NCBI GenBank assembly: GCA_964464815.1
Contig: CAYXHF010000001.1
Coordinates: 124,001 to 188,000 of the forward strand
DNA length: 64,000 nucleotides
Direction of reading: 5' to 3'
From: UBA11524 sp964464815
Lineage (GTDB): Bacteria > Bacillota > Clostridia > Christensenellales > Aristaeellaceae
Part shown: in pieces, positions 27,456-36,090 of the stretch
Numbering within the stretch: the stretch's first letter is position 1
Layout: every line of letters starts with the position of its first letter
Notes under the pieces: model-generated
Seen by the model: only the letters and a program-made list of their open reading frames with translations
Told to the model about the DNA's origin: nothing
Databases searched by the model: none
Made by a program: the position numbers and the translations under genes

Positions 27456-29045
27456 ATGAAGAAGAAGTTAGTTTCTCTACTCCTCTCCGGCGCAATGCTG
27501 CTGAGCACGGCGGCGCTGGCAGAAGAAAAGTACGATCCGGAAATCAGCATTTCCGTGGGCCGAGCTGTGGAATCCACCTGGTCCTATCCGGAAGGCTGGG
27601 ATTTGTACAACAACATCTGGTCGCGCGAATACCAGGACAATCTGGGCATCAAGATTGACTACGATTGGACGGCTCTGTCCTCGGAGTACAACAACAAGGT
27701 GAACGTCACGATTGCCTCTGGTTCGATTCCTGACCTGCTGCAGGTTTCTGCGGCACAGATGGGTACGCTGGTGGAGGCTGAAATGCTCTGCGACCTGACG
27801 GAGTATTATGACAAGTACGCCTCTGACCTGACCAAGGCGCTGCTCAGCGGTGACGGCGGCGACGCACTGGGTTCTGCCACCTTTGATGGCAAGCTCTACG
27901 CACTGCCCTATGTGAGCGCGAACTGCTACGAGCCGAGTATGCTGTGGGTGCGTCAGGACTGGCTGGACAACCTGGGTCTGGAAGTGCCCACGACGCTGGA
28001 AGAAGTGCTGGCAGTCGCTAAGGCATTCAAGGAAAATGACCCTGACCAGGACGGTCTGAACAACACCGGCGGCATTGCTGTCAGTAACTACCTGTTTGAC
28101 GGCATTACGTCCCTGACGGGCTTCTTCAATGGCTATCATGCGTATCCGGGTACGTGGGTGAAGCAGGACGATGGAAACGTCGTTTATGGCACCGTTCAGC
28201 CGGAAATGAAGGAAGCGCTGGCGCGTTTGGCGCAGGCGTATCAGGATGGCCTGATTGACCATGAATTCGCCGTGAAGGATTCCAGCAAGGTGACGGAAGA
28301 AGTCATGGGCGGCAAGTACGGCATCACCTACGGCCAGAACTGGAACGTATACCAGTTTGGTGTGGGTCTGAGCAATGACCCCGATATGGTGTGGACGCCC
28401 GTTCGTGCGCCCAGCGCAGACGAAACGCCGGCGAAGGCTTCTGTGGGCTTCTCCGCAACGAACTACTACGTTATCAGCAAGGATTGTGAGCATCCCGAGG
28501 CAATCATCAAGATGCTGAATGCGCACAATGATCTGGTTTACGGCGACCGCCGTGACGAGCCGGATTTCATCACCGTTTGGGAAAATGGTCAGACGATTCA
28601 GGTCAACCATCTGGCGGTTGTGGCAACCTCCACGCCGGACAGCCTGACGCGTGAAGCCCTGAACAAGCTGGTGGAAGCCATCGTGACGCGTAATCCGGAA
28701 CTGCTCAAGGACTGTGTGACCGAGACGGACAAGTATCAGCCCTGTGTGGAGTACATGGATAACGGCAACACGGAATACTACATGCAGTATCATCAGGTGA
28801 AGGCCTTCAAGGTGCTGGTGGAGGAATACGATTTGGACAGCCTGCAGCGCACGGCGTTTGGCGGCACGACCGAAACGATGTCCTCCAAGATGGGCATTCT
28901 GGAAGACAACCTGAAGACGATTTTCACGAAGATTATCATGGGTGAGGAACCCGTGGATGCCTTTGATGACGCAGTCGCACGTTGGTATCAGATGGGCGGC
29001 ACCGACATCACCAAAGAAGTGAACGAGTGGGTCAGCCTGCACTAA
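27456..29045 (+). CDS. Oligosaccharide ABC transporter substrate-binding protein
   Basis: 529-residue solute-binding protein of the LplA/YtcQ kind (extracellular family 1). Signal peptide MKKKLVSLLLSGAMLLSTA then ALA before EEKYD; no cysteine for lipid attachment, unusual for a Gram-positive binding protein. The mature chain holds SGSIPDLLQVSAAQ, the calcium-loop-like sequence NDPDQDGLNNTGG, and a hinge region near TYGQNWNVYQFG. AGGAGG precedes ATG 27456. First gene of the transporter operon; a stem-loop after it may keep its mRNA more abundant than that of the permeases. Confidence 0.93.
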   Translation: MKKKLVSLLLSGAMLLSTAALAEEKYDPEISISVGRAVESTWSYPEGWDLYNNIWSREYQDNLGIKIDYDWTALSSEYNNKVNVTIASGSIPDLLQVSAAQMGTLVEAEMLCDLTEYYDKYASDLTKALLSGDGGDALGSATFDGKLYALPYVSANCYEPSMLWVRQDWLDNLGLEVPTTLEEVLAVAKAFKENDPDQDGLNNTGGIAVSNYLFDGITSLTGFFNGYHAYPGTWVKQDDGNVVYGTVQPEMKEALARLAQAYQDGLIDHEFAVKDSSKVTEEVMGGKYGITYGQNWNVYQFGVGLSNDPDMVWTPVRAPSADETPAKASVGFSATNYYVISKDCEHPEAIIKMLNAHNDLVYGDRRDEPDFITVWENGQTIQVNHLAVVATSTPDSLTREALNKLVEAIVTRNPELLKDCVTETDKYQPCVEYMDNGNTEYYMQYHQVKAFKVLVEEYDLDSLQRTAFGGTTETMSSKMGILEDNLKTIFTKIIMGEEPVDAFDDAVARWYQMGGTDITKEVNEWVSLH

Positions 29046-29065
29046 TATGCGGGATATCCCCAGAA

Positions 29066-29092
29066 AGGGGCGGGCAATGCTTGCTCGCCCCT
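29066..29092 (+). promoter_or_regulatory. Intercistronic stem-loop
   Basis: AGGGGCG (29066-29072) pairs with CGCCCCT (29086-29092), with an inner GCAA/TTGC. The T-run is minimal. Such hairpins between a binding-protein gene and its permeases commonly stabilise the upstream message or attenuate transcription, giving excess binding protein. Confidence 0.6.
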
Positions 29093-29116
29093 ATTTGAAT
29101 GACTGGAGGAGTAAGA

Positions 29117-30049
29117 ATGGCGCAGCAGACGTCATATGTAAAGAAAAAGAACGGTCCGATTCGCGCGCTTAAACGGGAATGGCCGCTGCATCTGTTTCTG
29201 ATTCCGGGCCTGGTGCTCTTGATTTGGTTTAACTATGTGCCAATGGTTGGCAACGTGATGGCCTTTCAGAAATTCACGGTTTTCAAGGGCTGGTTTAGTG
29301 CCAAGTGGGTTGGCTGGGACAACTTTAAGTTCGTGATGTCGCTGCCGAATTTCTGGAATGTGCTCTGGAACACGTTGTACATCTCCACACTGAAGATTAT
29401 CTTCAACATGGTCGTGCCCATTGTTGTGTCTCTGATGCTCAATGAAGTGCGAAAGAATCGCTTTAAGCGCACGATTCAGACCGTGATTTATATGCCGCAC
29501 TTCCTGTCCTGGATCATCTTCGGCGGTATCATTCTGGACGTGCTGGGCACGGACGGTGTGGTGAATCAGATTATCCGCATGCTGGGTGGCAATACGGTCA
29601 ACTTCCTGACGAACAATGATACCTTCCCGGCGGTGCTGGTGGTGACAGACGTTTGGAAGAGCTTCGGCTTTAACACGATTGTGTATATGTCGGCTTTGAC
29701 CGCCATTGACCTGTCGCTGTATGAAGCGGCGGCAATTGACGGCGCAAGCCGCTGGAAGCAGACGCTTCACGTCACGCTGCCGGGCATCCTGCCGACGATT
29801 GTGCTGCTGACGACGCTGTCGCTGGGTAACGTCCTGAATGCAGGCTTTGATCAGGTGTACATGCTGTTGAACAGTTTGGTAATGGACTCGGGCGATATTC
29901 TGGATACGCTGGTGTACCGTCTTGCTTTTGACCAGGCGCAGTATTCCATTGCAACCGCTGTTGGTCTGTTCAAGTCGGTCATCTCCATGATTCTGATTTG
30001 CTCGTCGTACTATCTTGCATATCGCTTTGCGGATTATCGCATTTTCTAA
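29117..30049 (+). CDS. Sugar ABC transporter permease, LplB type
   Basis: 310 residues, six membrane helices, N-terminal cytoplasmic stretch, first helix around LIPGLVLLIWFNYVPMVGN. The cytoplasmic EAA loop is EAAAIDGASRWKQTLHVTLP, which contacts the ATPase. GGAGGAG lies just before ATG 29117. Partner of the next gene; no ATPase gene lies in the operon. Confidence 0.95.
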   Translation: MAQQTSYVKKKNGPIRALKREWPLHLFLIPGLVLLIWFNYVPMVGNVMAFQKFTVFKGWFSAKWVGWDNFKFVMSLPNFWNVLWNTLYISTLKIIFNMVVPIVVSLMLNEVRKNRFKRTIQTVIYMPHFLSWIIFGGIILDVLGTDGVVNQIIRMLGGNTVNFLTNNDTFPAVLVVTDVWKSFGFNTIVYMSALTAIDLSLYEAAAIDGASRWKQTLHVTLPGILPTIVLLTTLSLGNVLNAGFDQVYMLLNSLVMDSGDILDTLVYRLAFDQAQYSIATAVGLFKSVISMILICSSYYLAYRFADYRIF

Positions 30050-30066
30050 AGAGGAGGAATGACAAA

Positions 30067-30948
30067 ATGAAGTTTCGCTCAAGAGGCGAGAAAATCTTTA
30101 GCGTTGTAAACGTAATCCTCCTGACCATTCTGGCCGTGGTGTGTGCAGCGCCGATTATCAATACCGTTGCGATTTCTTTCAGTAACAGCGCAGAGGTTGC
30201 CAGAGGCAATGTCCTGTTCTGGCCCAAGCAGTTCAGCTTGGATGCGTATGAATTTATTCTAACGCGATCTGCTTTCTTTGATGCACTGATTGTGACACTC
30301 AAGCGTCTGGTGCTGGGTACGGCAATTCAGATGATTCTGATTGTGCTGTGCGCCTATCCGCTGTCCATGGAGCGCAAGAATTTCCGTATGCGCACGGTGT
30401 ATGTGTGGATTTTCGTGTTCACGATGCTCTTTGGCGGTGGCACGGTGCCGGTATACATGACGGTGAAGCAGGCCAATCTGCTGGGCACGATTTGGGCATT
30501 GGTGCTTCCGGGTGCTGTGCCGGTGTATAACATCCTGCTGACGCTCAATGCCTTCCGCAGCTTGCCCAAGGAGCTGAGCGAATCGTTCAGCATTGATGGT
30601 GCGGGTCACTTGCGCACGATGCTACAGCTGTATGTGCCGTTGTCGATGGCAACGCTGGCAACGGTGCTGCTCTTCACGGTGGTTGGCCATTGGAACTCCT
30701 GGTTTGATGGCATGCTGTACATGAATTCTCCCGAAACGTATCCGCTGGCGACATATCTGCGTTCGGTTATTGTCAGCTATGACTTCACCAACGTCAGCTC
30801 GCAGGATGCCTATCTGCTGTCCAAGATTTCGACACGAACGAGCAAGTGCGCTCAGATTGTCGTATCCATGGTGCCGATTATGCTTGTCTATCCGTTCCTG
30901 CAAAAGTACTTTGTGAAGGGCGTTGTGATGGGCAGCGTGAAGGGGTAA
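30067..30948 (+). CDS. Sugar ABC transporter permease, LplC type
   Basis: 293 residues, six helices; the EAA loop is ESFSIDGAGHLRTMLQLYVP and the C-terminus ends FVKGVVMGSVKG, a signature ending of this subfamily. GAGGAGG precedes ATG 30067, 17 nt after the LplB-type gene. Together with the binding protein it forms an oligosaccharide importer. Confidence 0.95.
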   Translation: MKFRSRGEKIFSVVNVILLTILAVVCAAPIINTVAISFSNSAEVARGNVLFWPKQFSLDAYEFILTRSAFFDALIVTLKRLVLGTAIQMILIVLCAYPLSMERKNFRMRTVYVWIFVFTMLFGGGTVPVYMTVKQANLLGTIWALVLPGAVPVYNILLTLNAFRSLPKELSESFSIDGAGHLRTMLQLYVPLSMATLATVLLFTVVGHWNSWFDGMLYMNSPETYPLATYLRSVIVSYDFTNVSSQDAYLLSKISTRTSKCAQIVVSMVPIMLVYPFLQKYFVKGVVMGSVKG

Positions 30949-30954
30949 AAGAAA

Positions 30955-31608
30955 ATGGAGCTAAAAGGGAAGAAGCTTTTGTTCCTGGGTGACAGCATCA
31001 CGGAAGGAACGGGCGTAAATGAGGAGAAAAACATCTACCTGAACCGCATCTGCCGCATGGCAGGTGCTGCGCAGGCGCTCAATTACGGCATCGGCGGTAC
31101 GTCTATCGCCCGTAATAAGGCGCCTGGCTGGCGCACAGGTGCGTTTGTGGTGCGTGCCCAAACGCTGCCCGAAGAAGCGTGGGATGCAGATGTTGCCTTC
31201 ATCTTTGGTGGCACGAACGATTACGGCATTGGCGATGGCTTGTTTGGCGATGAGGACAGCTGCAGTCCGTTTGAAATTAACGGTGCGCTGAACATCATCG
31301 TTCAGACGTTGCGCGGTATTAATGAAAAGATGCGTATCGTCATCATCTCTCCGGTTCGGCGCCAAAACGAGGAAGATTTGAACGCTGCAACTGGGAAGCC
31401 GCTCAAGGACTATGTGGAGCTACTGCGCCACGCGGCAGAGCGCTTGTCCCTGCCGTTCTGCGATCTGTTCCATACCGACTTGTTCGATCCGGAGGATGAA
31501 ACGCAGCGCGCGCTGTATATCCCGGATGGTTTGCATCCCAACGATGATGGACATGAACGGATGGCCGAGGAGCTACTCAAACAAATTACAAGCATTCAGG
31601 AGGAATGA
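30955..31608 (+). CDS. SGNH/GDSL-type esterase
   Basis: 217-residue cytoplasmic hydrolase. Block I LLFLGDSITEGTG (catalytic Ser), block II glycine in NYGIGGTS, block III GGTNDYG (Asn), block V DGLHPNDDGH with Asp and His. No signal peptide. Only 6 nt after the permease and overlapping the next gene, so it is part of the operon; probably removes acetyl or similar esters from imported oligosaccharides. The exact ester is not deducible. Confidence 0.9.
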   Translation: MELKGKKLLFLGDSITEGTGVNEEKNIYLNRICRMAGAAQALNYGIGGTSIARNKAPGWRTGAFVVRAQTLPEEAWDADVAFIFGGTNDYGIGDGLFGDEDSCSPFEINGALNIIVQTLRGINEKMRIVIISPVRRQNEEDLNAATGKPLKDYVELLRHAAERLSLPFCDLFHTDLFDPEDETQRALYIPDGLHPNDDGHERMAEELLKQITSIQEE

Positions 31609-31610
31609 CC

Positions 31611-33653
31611 GTGGAAAAGCTGGCAAATGGTATCTATGTCATGCGACTGGGTACGGAAGAAGCACTGACGCCGTATCAGATTCTGAAGCCGCAATCCCGC
31701 TGGGAACAGCTAAACAAGCTTTCCGACACAGCATTGCCCTTTGCGGAGAATGAGGTTCACACCAAGGCACGTCCGTCCGGTTTTCTGGTGGAATTGCCGT
31801 TGGAGCCGGGCGAGGAGGTCTACGGCCTTGGCCTGACGCTGAAATCCTTCCGTCAAACGGGTCTGAAAAAGACGCTGCGTGCCAACAGTGACCCTGTGTC
31901 AGACAATGGTGACAGCCACGCGCCCGTGCCCTTCTATGTCACGAGCAAGGGATATGGTGTGCTGGTGGATACGTGCCGTCATGTGGCCTTCCATGCGGGA
32001 AACGTGAAAATGCGTGGCTCCCGTCAGGATTTGGAAGGCTTTGAATCTGCCGGAACGCCGAATGGCCATTGGTGGATTAAGGAAGGCAGCGGCAATATGT
32101 TTATTGATGTAGCAGGGGCGCAAGGCGTGTCCGTCTACATCTTCTGCGGCGAAAGCATGCTGGACGTGGTGGCACGCTACAACCTGTTCAGCGGTGGCGG
32201 CGCGCTGGTGCCGCGTTGGGGTTTGGGTGTGATGTATCGCGGCTATATGCCGGGCGATGGTGCGCACATGATTCGCTTGGCGCGTCAGCTGCGCGAACAG
32301 CATATTCCTTGCGATATTTTCGGCCTGGAACCCGGCTGGCAGACGCATGGCTACTCCTGCACGTACAAGTGGGATCCGGAGCGCTATCCCGATCCTGATG
32401 CCTTCATGAAGGAAATGCGTGAGCTGGGGTATCACGTGAATCTGTGGGAGCATGCGTATGTCCATCCCGACAGCCCGATTTTTGAAGATATTAAGCCGTA
32501 TTCGGGTGACAACTATGTCTGGAACGGTCTCGTGCCGGACTTCACGACGAAGGGCGCGCGCGATGTCTTCCAGGCGCATCATGATAAGCTGGTTGCGCAG
32601 GGCGTGGATGGCTTCAAGCTGGATGAATGCGACAGCTCCGACTTCACGGCGAACTGGGGCTTCCCGGATTTCTCTGAATTCCCCGGTGGAATGGATGGCG
32701 AGCAAATGCATGCCATCTTCGGTAACCTGTATCAGCAGACGATTCACGAGATGTATCTGCGCCGTAATCAGCGCACGTATGGTGAAGTGCGTCAGACGGG
32801 TCCGTTCTCCGCGCCGATGCCCTATGTGCTTTATAGCGATTTGTATGACCACACCGACTTCATCCGCGGCATGGCCGGTGCAGCGTTCAGCGGCATTCTG
32901 TGGACGCCCGAGGTTCGTCAGGCGGACTCGCAGAAGGAGCTGCTCCGTCGTATTGCGGCAGCGGTCGTTTCTCCGCAGACGGTAGTCAATAGCTATATGG
33001 TTCCGATGCCGCCGTGGATGCAGTTTGATTTGGATAAGAATCATGCAGGCGAGTTGCTGGAAAATCATCAGGAGCTGACGGATATGTGCCGTCGTCTGCT
33101 GGAAGTGCGCATGCAGCTCATTCCGCATCTGTACACTGCGTTCATGAACTACTATGAGAACGGTGTGCCGCCGGTGCGTCCGTTGGTGATGGATTTTGCC
33201 GACGATGCGCAGGTAAAGGACATTTACGATCAGTTTATGCTGGGTGATGGCCTGATGGCTACGCCGCTGATTGCCAATCAGGGTGATTCTCGCCGGGTGT
33301 ATTTCCCCAAGGGCGTCTGGTATGAAGTGAAGACTGGCAAGAAGATTGACGGTGGCGTTTGGCAGGAGATTACGCCCGCGCTGGATGAAGTGCCGCTGTA
33401 CGTCCGGGAAGGCACGCTGCTCGTGCTGGCCAAGCCGCAGGAGCATCTGACGGAGGACACCATCTTCGAGCTGGATGTGACCGCCTATGGCGCGCAAAGC
33501 AGCACATGCCGCCTGGCCTGTGACGATGGTTGCAGCGCGAACCTGAAGGCAGACGAGATTCCGTGGATGACGCTACATGCGGATGGCGACCATTTGACCG
33601 TGGAAAACGAACACAAACTCTACCAGGTATGCAGTTTCCGTCGTGTGCTTTGA
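31611..33653 (+). CDS. Glycoside hydrolase family 31
   Basis: 680-residue cytoplasmic alpha-glycosidase-type enzyme. N-terminal beta-sandwich (about 1-200), then the barrel: WGLGVMYRGYMPGDG, DIFGLEPGWQTHGYSC, and the nucleophile D338 in GFKLDECDSSDF. MAGAAFSGILWTPEVRQ occupies the acid/base region, where many GH31 enzymes have W-x-GD; the Glu of TPEV may replace it (inference). C-terminal DQFMLGDGLMATPL is typical. GTG 31611 is chosen: AGGAGG sits 6 nt upstream, whereas ATG 31605 directly abuts it. Substrate (alpha-glucoside, xyloside or galactoside) unresolved. Confidence 0.88.
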   Translation: MEKLANGIYVMRLGTEEALTPYQILKPQSRWEQLNKLSDTALPFAENEVHTKARPSGFLVELPLEPGEEVYGLGLTLKSFRQTGLKKTLRANSDPVSDNGDSHAPVPFYVTSKGYGVLVDTCRHVAFHAGNVKMRGSRQDLEGFESAGTPNGHWWIKEGSGNMFIDVAGAQGVSVYIFCGESMLDVVARYNLFSGGGALVPRWGLGVMYRGYMPGDGAHMIRLARQLREQHIPCDIFGLEPGWQTHGYSCTYKWDPERYPDPDAFMKEMRELGYHVNLWEHAYVHPDSPIFEDIKPYSGDNYVWNGLVPDFTTKGARDVFQAHHDKLVAQGVDGFKLDECDSSDFTANWGFPDFSEFPGGMDGEQMHAIFGNLYQQTIHEMYLRRNQRTYGEVRQTGPFSAPMPYVLYSDLYDHTDFIRGMAGAAFSGILWTPEVRQADSQKELLRRIAAAVVSPQTVVNSYMVPMPPWMQFDLDKNHAGELLENHQELTDMCRRLLEVRMQLIPHLYTAFMNYYENGVPPVRPLVMDFADDAQVKDIYDQFMLGDGLMATPLIANQGDSRRVYFPKGVWYEVKTGKKIDGGVWQEITPALDEVPLYVREGTLLVLAKPQEHLTEDTIFELDVTAYGAQSSTCRLACDDGCSANLKADEIPWMTLHADGDHLTVENEHKLYQVCSFRRVL

Positions 33654-33677
33654 TGTGAGAAGGAGGACTTGAGAGCA

Positions 33678-35096
33678 ATGCGCTACTTTCATTACAAGCC
33701 TGCTGATGGTTGTTTAGCAGACGTTGTGCCTTTTTACTGGGATGGTGCATTCCGCCTGTTCTATCTGCACGATTACCGCGACACGCAGACATATGGCGAA
33801 GGTTGCCCGTGGCGTCAGCTTGTGTCAACGGATTTGGTACACTTTGAGGAAAAGGGCGAGATGATTTCTCGTGGCACGCATGAGGAGCAGGACTTGTTCA
33901 TTTACACCGGTTGCGTCCTGCATGCACAAGGGCGTTTCCACATCTTCTACACGGGTCACAACCACCACCTGATTCCTGATGGCAAGCAGCAAGAGGCAGT
34001 GATGCACGCAGTCTCTGATGACCTGGAGCATTGGCAGAAGTGTCCGGGCGAAGCGTTCTACGCGCCCGAAGGCTACGAAATGCATGACTGGCGCGACCCC
34101 TTCGTCTTCTTTGATGATGCGGACGGCCTGTACCATATGCTGTTGGCGGCGCGCAAAAAGGATGGCCCGGCGTTCAAGCGCGGATGCACGGTGCATGCCA
34201 CGTCGTCTGATTTGCTGCACTGGCAGACGCAGGCGCCCCTGTGGGATCCGGAACTCTACTTCACGCATGAATGCCCGGATTTGTTCAAGATGGGCGACTG
34301 GTACTATCTGATTTACTCCGAATTCTCTGACGACTTCCGGACGCGCTATGTGCGTAGCCGTTCTCTGTACGGCCCGTGGGAAGCGCCGCAGGACGATGTG
34401 TTTGATTCCCGCGCCTTCTATGCCGGCAAAACCGCATCGGATGGCGAAAAGCGCTACATTTTCGGCTGGAATCCAACACGCGATGGCAATCGCGACGATG
34501 GGGCGTTCCAGTGGGGTGGTCATCTGATTCCGCATGAAGTGTGGCAGGATGAACAGGGCTTCCTGCGCGTGCGGATGCCGGAAGGCTATCCCAAGGCATT
34601 CAGTGTGCCTTCGCCTGCCAAGCTGAATGCAGAAGCAGCAGAAGGCGTCTGGACGCTGTCTAACCGTGCGGGCTATGCGGAAATCTGCACCGACATGCCA
34701 CTGCCTGCAAAGTGCCTGGTGGAAGTCGATATGGAGGTTCAGGATGATTCGCAGCAAGCCGGTTTGCGCTTTGCATACGACCCGGCAAAGGATACATCCT
34801 ATGCAATGGGGTATTTGCCGCTGACCAAGCAATGGCGCTGCACGGCGATGCCGCGCACGGCATGGGGCAAGCTGGATGAATTTGGCTTGTATCGTGTGAT
34901 GCCGCAGGGCAGCAAGGGCATGATGCATGTGAAGCTGCTGCTGGACCATGATGTGGCGACACTGTATGTCAACGATGCCATTGCGCTCAGCATGCGCCTG
35001 TGTCATGGGGATGCAAATTACCTGGCGCTGTATGTGTGCCATGGTACGGCGAAAATCCATCACTTCCAGGTATACCAATTGCCGGAAGAAGAATAA
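33678..35096 (+). CDS. GH32-like five-bladed beta-propeller glycosidase
   Basis: 472-residue cytoplasmic enzyme of the GH32/GH43-like superfamily. The nucleophile position is probably D15 in ADVVPFYWDG, replacing the N-D-P-N-G of true invertases; the transition-state Asp is D140 in DWRDPFVFF and the acid/base E198 in HECPDLFK. A C-terminal beta-sandwich (about 310-472) ends the chain. ATG 33678, 11 nt after AGGAGG, is preferred over TTG 33669. Last gene of the sugar operon. The altered first motif means fructosidase activity should not be assumed. Confidence 0.8.
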   Translation: MRYFHYKPADGCLADVVPFYWDGAFRLFYLHDYRDTQTYGEGCPWRQLVSTDLVHFEEKGEMISRGTHEEQDLFIYTGCVLHAQGRFHIFYTGHNHHLIPDGKQQEAVMHAVSDDLEHWQKCPGEAFYAPEGYEMHDWRDPFVFFDDADGLYHMLLAARKKDGPAFKRGCTVHATSSDLLHWQTQAPLWDPELYFTHECPDLFKMGDWYYLIYSEFSDDFRTRYVRSRSLYGPWEAPQDDVFDSRAFYAGKTASDGEKRYIFGWNPTRDGNRDDGAFQWGGHLIPHEVWQDEQGFLRVRMPEGYPKAFSVPSPAKLNAEAAEGVWTLSNRAGYAEICTDMPLPAKCLVEVDMEVQDDSQQAGLRFAYDPAKDTSYAMGYLPLTKQWRCTAMPRTAWGKLDEFGLYRVMPQGSKGMMHVKLLLDHDVATLYVNDAIALSMRLCHGDANYLALYVCHGTAKIHHFQVYQLPEEE

Positions 35097-35105
35097 TACA
35101 ATCCG

Positions 35106-35135
35106 CGCGGCAGGAACGATGATGTTCCTGCCGCG
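35106..35135 (+). terminator. Hairpin after the sugar operon
   Basis: CGCGGCAGGAAC (35106-35117) pairs perfectly with GTTCCTGCCGCG (35124-35135). A strong 12-bp stem ten bases after the stop, but the following bases are not T-rich. Confidence 0.6.
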
Positions 35136-35146
35136 TATTGCTGCAT

Positions 35147-35204
35147 AAAAAACCCCACTTTGCCACGTCTCGTCACATCAAAATCCGAGGTCAACAAAGT
35201 GGGG
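35147..35204 (-). terminator. Minus-strand terminator-like inverted repeat
   Basis: CCCCACTTTG (35153-35162) and CAAAGTGGGG (35195-35204) are perfect inverted repeats around a 32-nt loop. On the minus strand the stem is followed by six T, so the terminator points left. No recognised minus-strand gene lies upstream of it; 35205-35400 otherwise holds only a 27-codon minus ORF (35191-35274) with AAGGAG 11 nt before its ATG. Confidence 0.55.
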
Positions 35205-35399
35205 GAATTTTCGTGTTTACAACTGTTTTCCAGGAAGGATTCCGCCGCCACATAGAGCGTGCGCGCCTTGCCATGTCTCCCCACACTCCTTGTTGAAACA
35301 TGATTCATCTGTGAAATTTTGATGAAGTTATACAGAAATGGCGGAATTGTTCGCTTTCCAACACAGTGGAAAGAATTGTCGGAAAGGTACCTTTATCCC

Positions 35400-35428
35400 T
35401 TGACAGTTGCGGGAAAAAATGCTATAAT
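35400..35428 (+). promoter_or_regulatory. Consensus sigma-A promoter for the GNAT gene
   Basis: TTGACA (35400-35405), exactly 17 nt, TATAAT (35423-35428): a full consensus promoter, 45 nt before the start codon. Confidence 0.92.
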
Positions 35429-35472
35429 CCCGTCATTCTACATCCTTGCAAGGGACAAAGGAGGAACAGACG

Positions 35473-36024
35473 ATGCAGCATGTTGGGACACAAACACTGG
35501 AAACGGAGCGACTGATTCTGCGCCGCTATACGAAGGAGGACGCACCGGCGATGTACCGCAACTGGGCATCGGATGACGAAGTGACAAAGTTTCTGACATG
35601 GCCCACGCATCCAAACGAGGCCGTCACGCAGATGGTGGTGGACGATTGGGTCAGCCACTATGGGCAGGAAAACTTCTATCACTGGGCCATCGTCCTCAAG
35701 GACAACGGCGATGAGCCGGTCGGCGACATTGCCGTCGTGCAGGTGATGGACGTGATTGAGGCGGCGGAAATTGGCTACTGCATTGGCCGGAAGTGGTGGC
35801 ATCAGGGGATTACCTCGGAGGCACTGCGGGCCGTGATGGATTTTCTGTTTGATACCGTGGGCCTGAATCGCGTGGAGGCTGGCCATGATGTGAACAATCC
35901 GCACTCCGGCGGCGTGATGAAAAAGAACGGTATGAAATATGAAGGAACGCTGCGCCAATCGGGACGAAACAATCAGGGCATTGTGGACGTATGCCGCTAT
36001 GCGCAAATCAAGGCAGACCGATAA
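35473..36024 (+). CDS. GNAT N-acetyltransferase, RimJ/RimL type
   Basis: 183-residue acetyl-CoA-dependent acetyltransferase. N-terminal LETERLILRRYTKEDAPAM is the hallmark of the RimJ/RimL-like group; the acetyl-CoA loop lies around YCIGRKWWHQGITSEALRAV, and NRVEAGHDVNNPHSGGVMKK follows. AAAGGAGG precedes ATG 35473. Stand-alone gene with its own promoter and terminator; substrate (protein N-terminus, amine or antibiotic) unknown. Confidence 0.9.
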   Translation: MQHVGTQTLETERLILRRYTKEDAPAMYRNWASDDEVTKFLTWPTHPNEAVTQMVVDDWVSHYGQENFYHWAIVLKDNGDEPVGDIAVVQVMDVIEAAEIGYCIGRKWWHQGITSEALRAVMDFLFDTVGLNRVEAGHDVNNPHSGGVMKKNGMKYEGTLRQSGRNNQGIVDVCRYAQIKADR

Positions 36025-36036
36025 CAGAACATGAAA

Positions 36037-36074
36037 AACGCCCTTTCCGACCATGCATCGGAAAGGGCGTTTTG
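36037..36074. terminator. Bidirectional terminator
   Basis: AACGCCCTTTCCGA (36037-36050) pairs with TCGGAAAGGGCGTT (36058-36071), with A-rich sequence before and T-rich sequence after. It serves both the GNAT gene and the convergent minus-strand operon. Confidence 0.9.
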
Positions 36075-36090
36075 TTAATGGAAGAGTAAA

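Noticed and set aside
35060..35308. 82-codon minus-strand ORF after the GH32-like gene
   Set aside because: No ribosome-binding site for its start, and it runs straight through two inverted repeats and the end of the enzyme gene.
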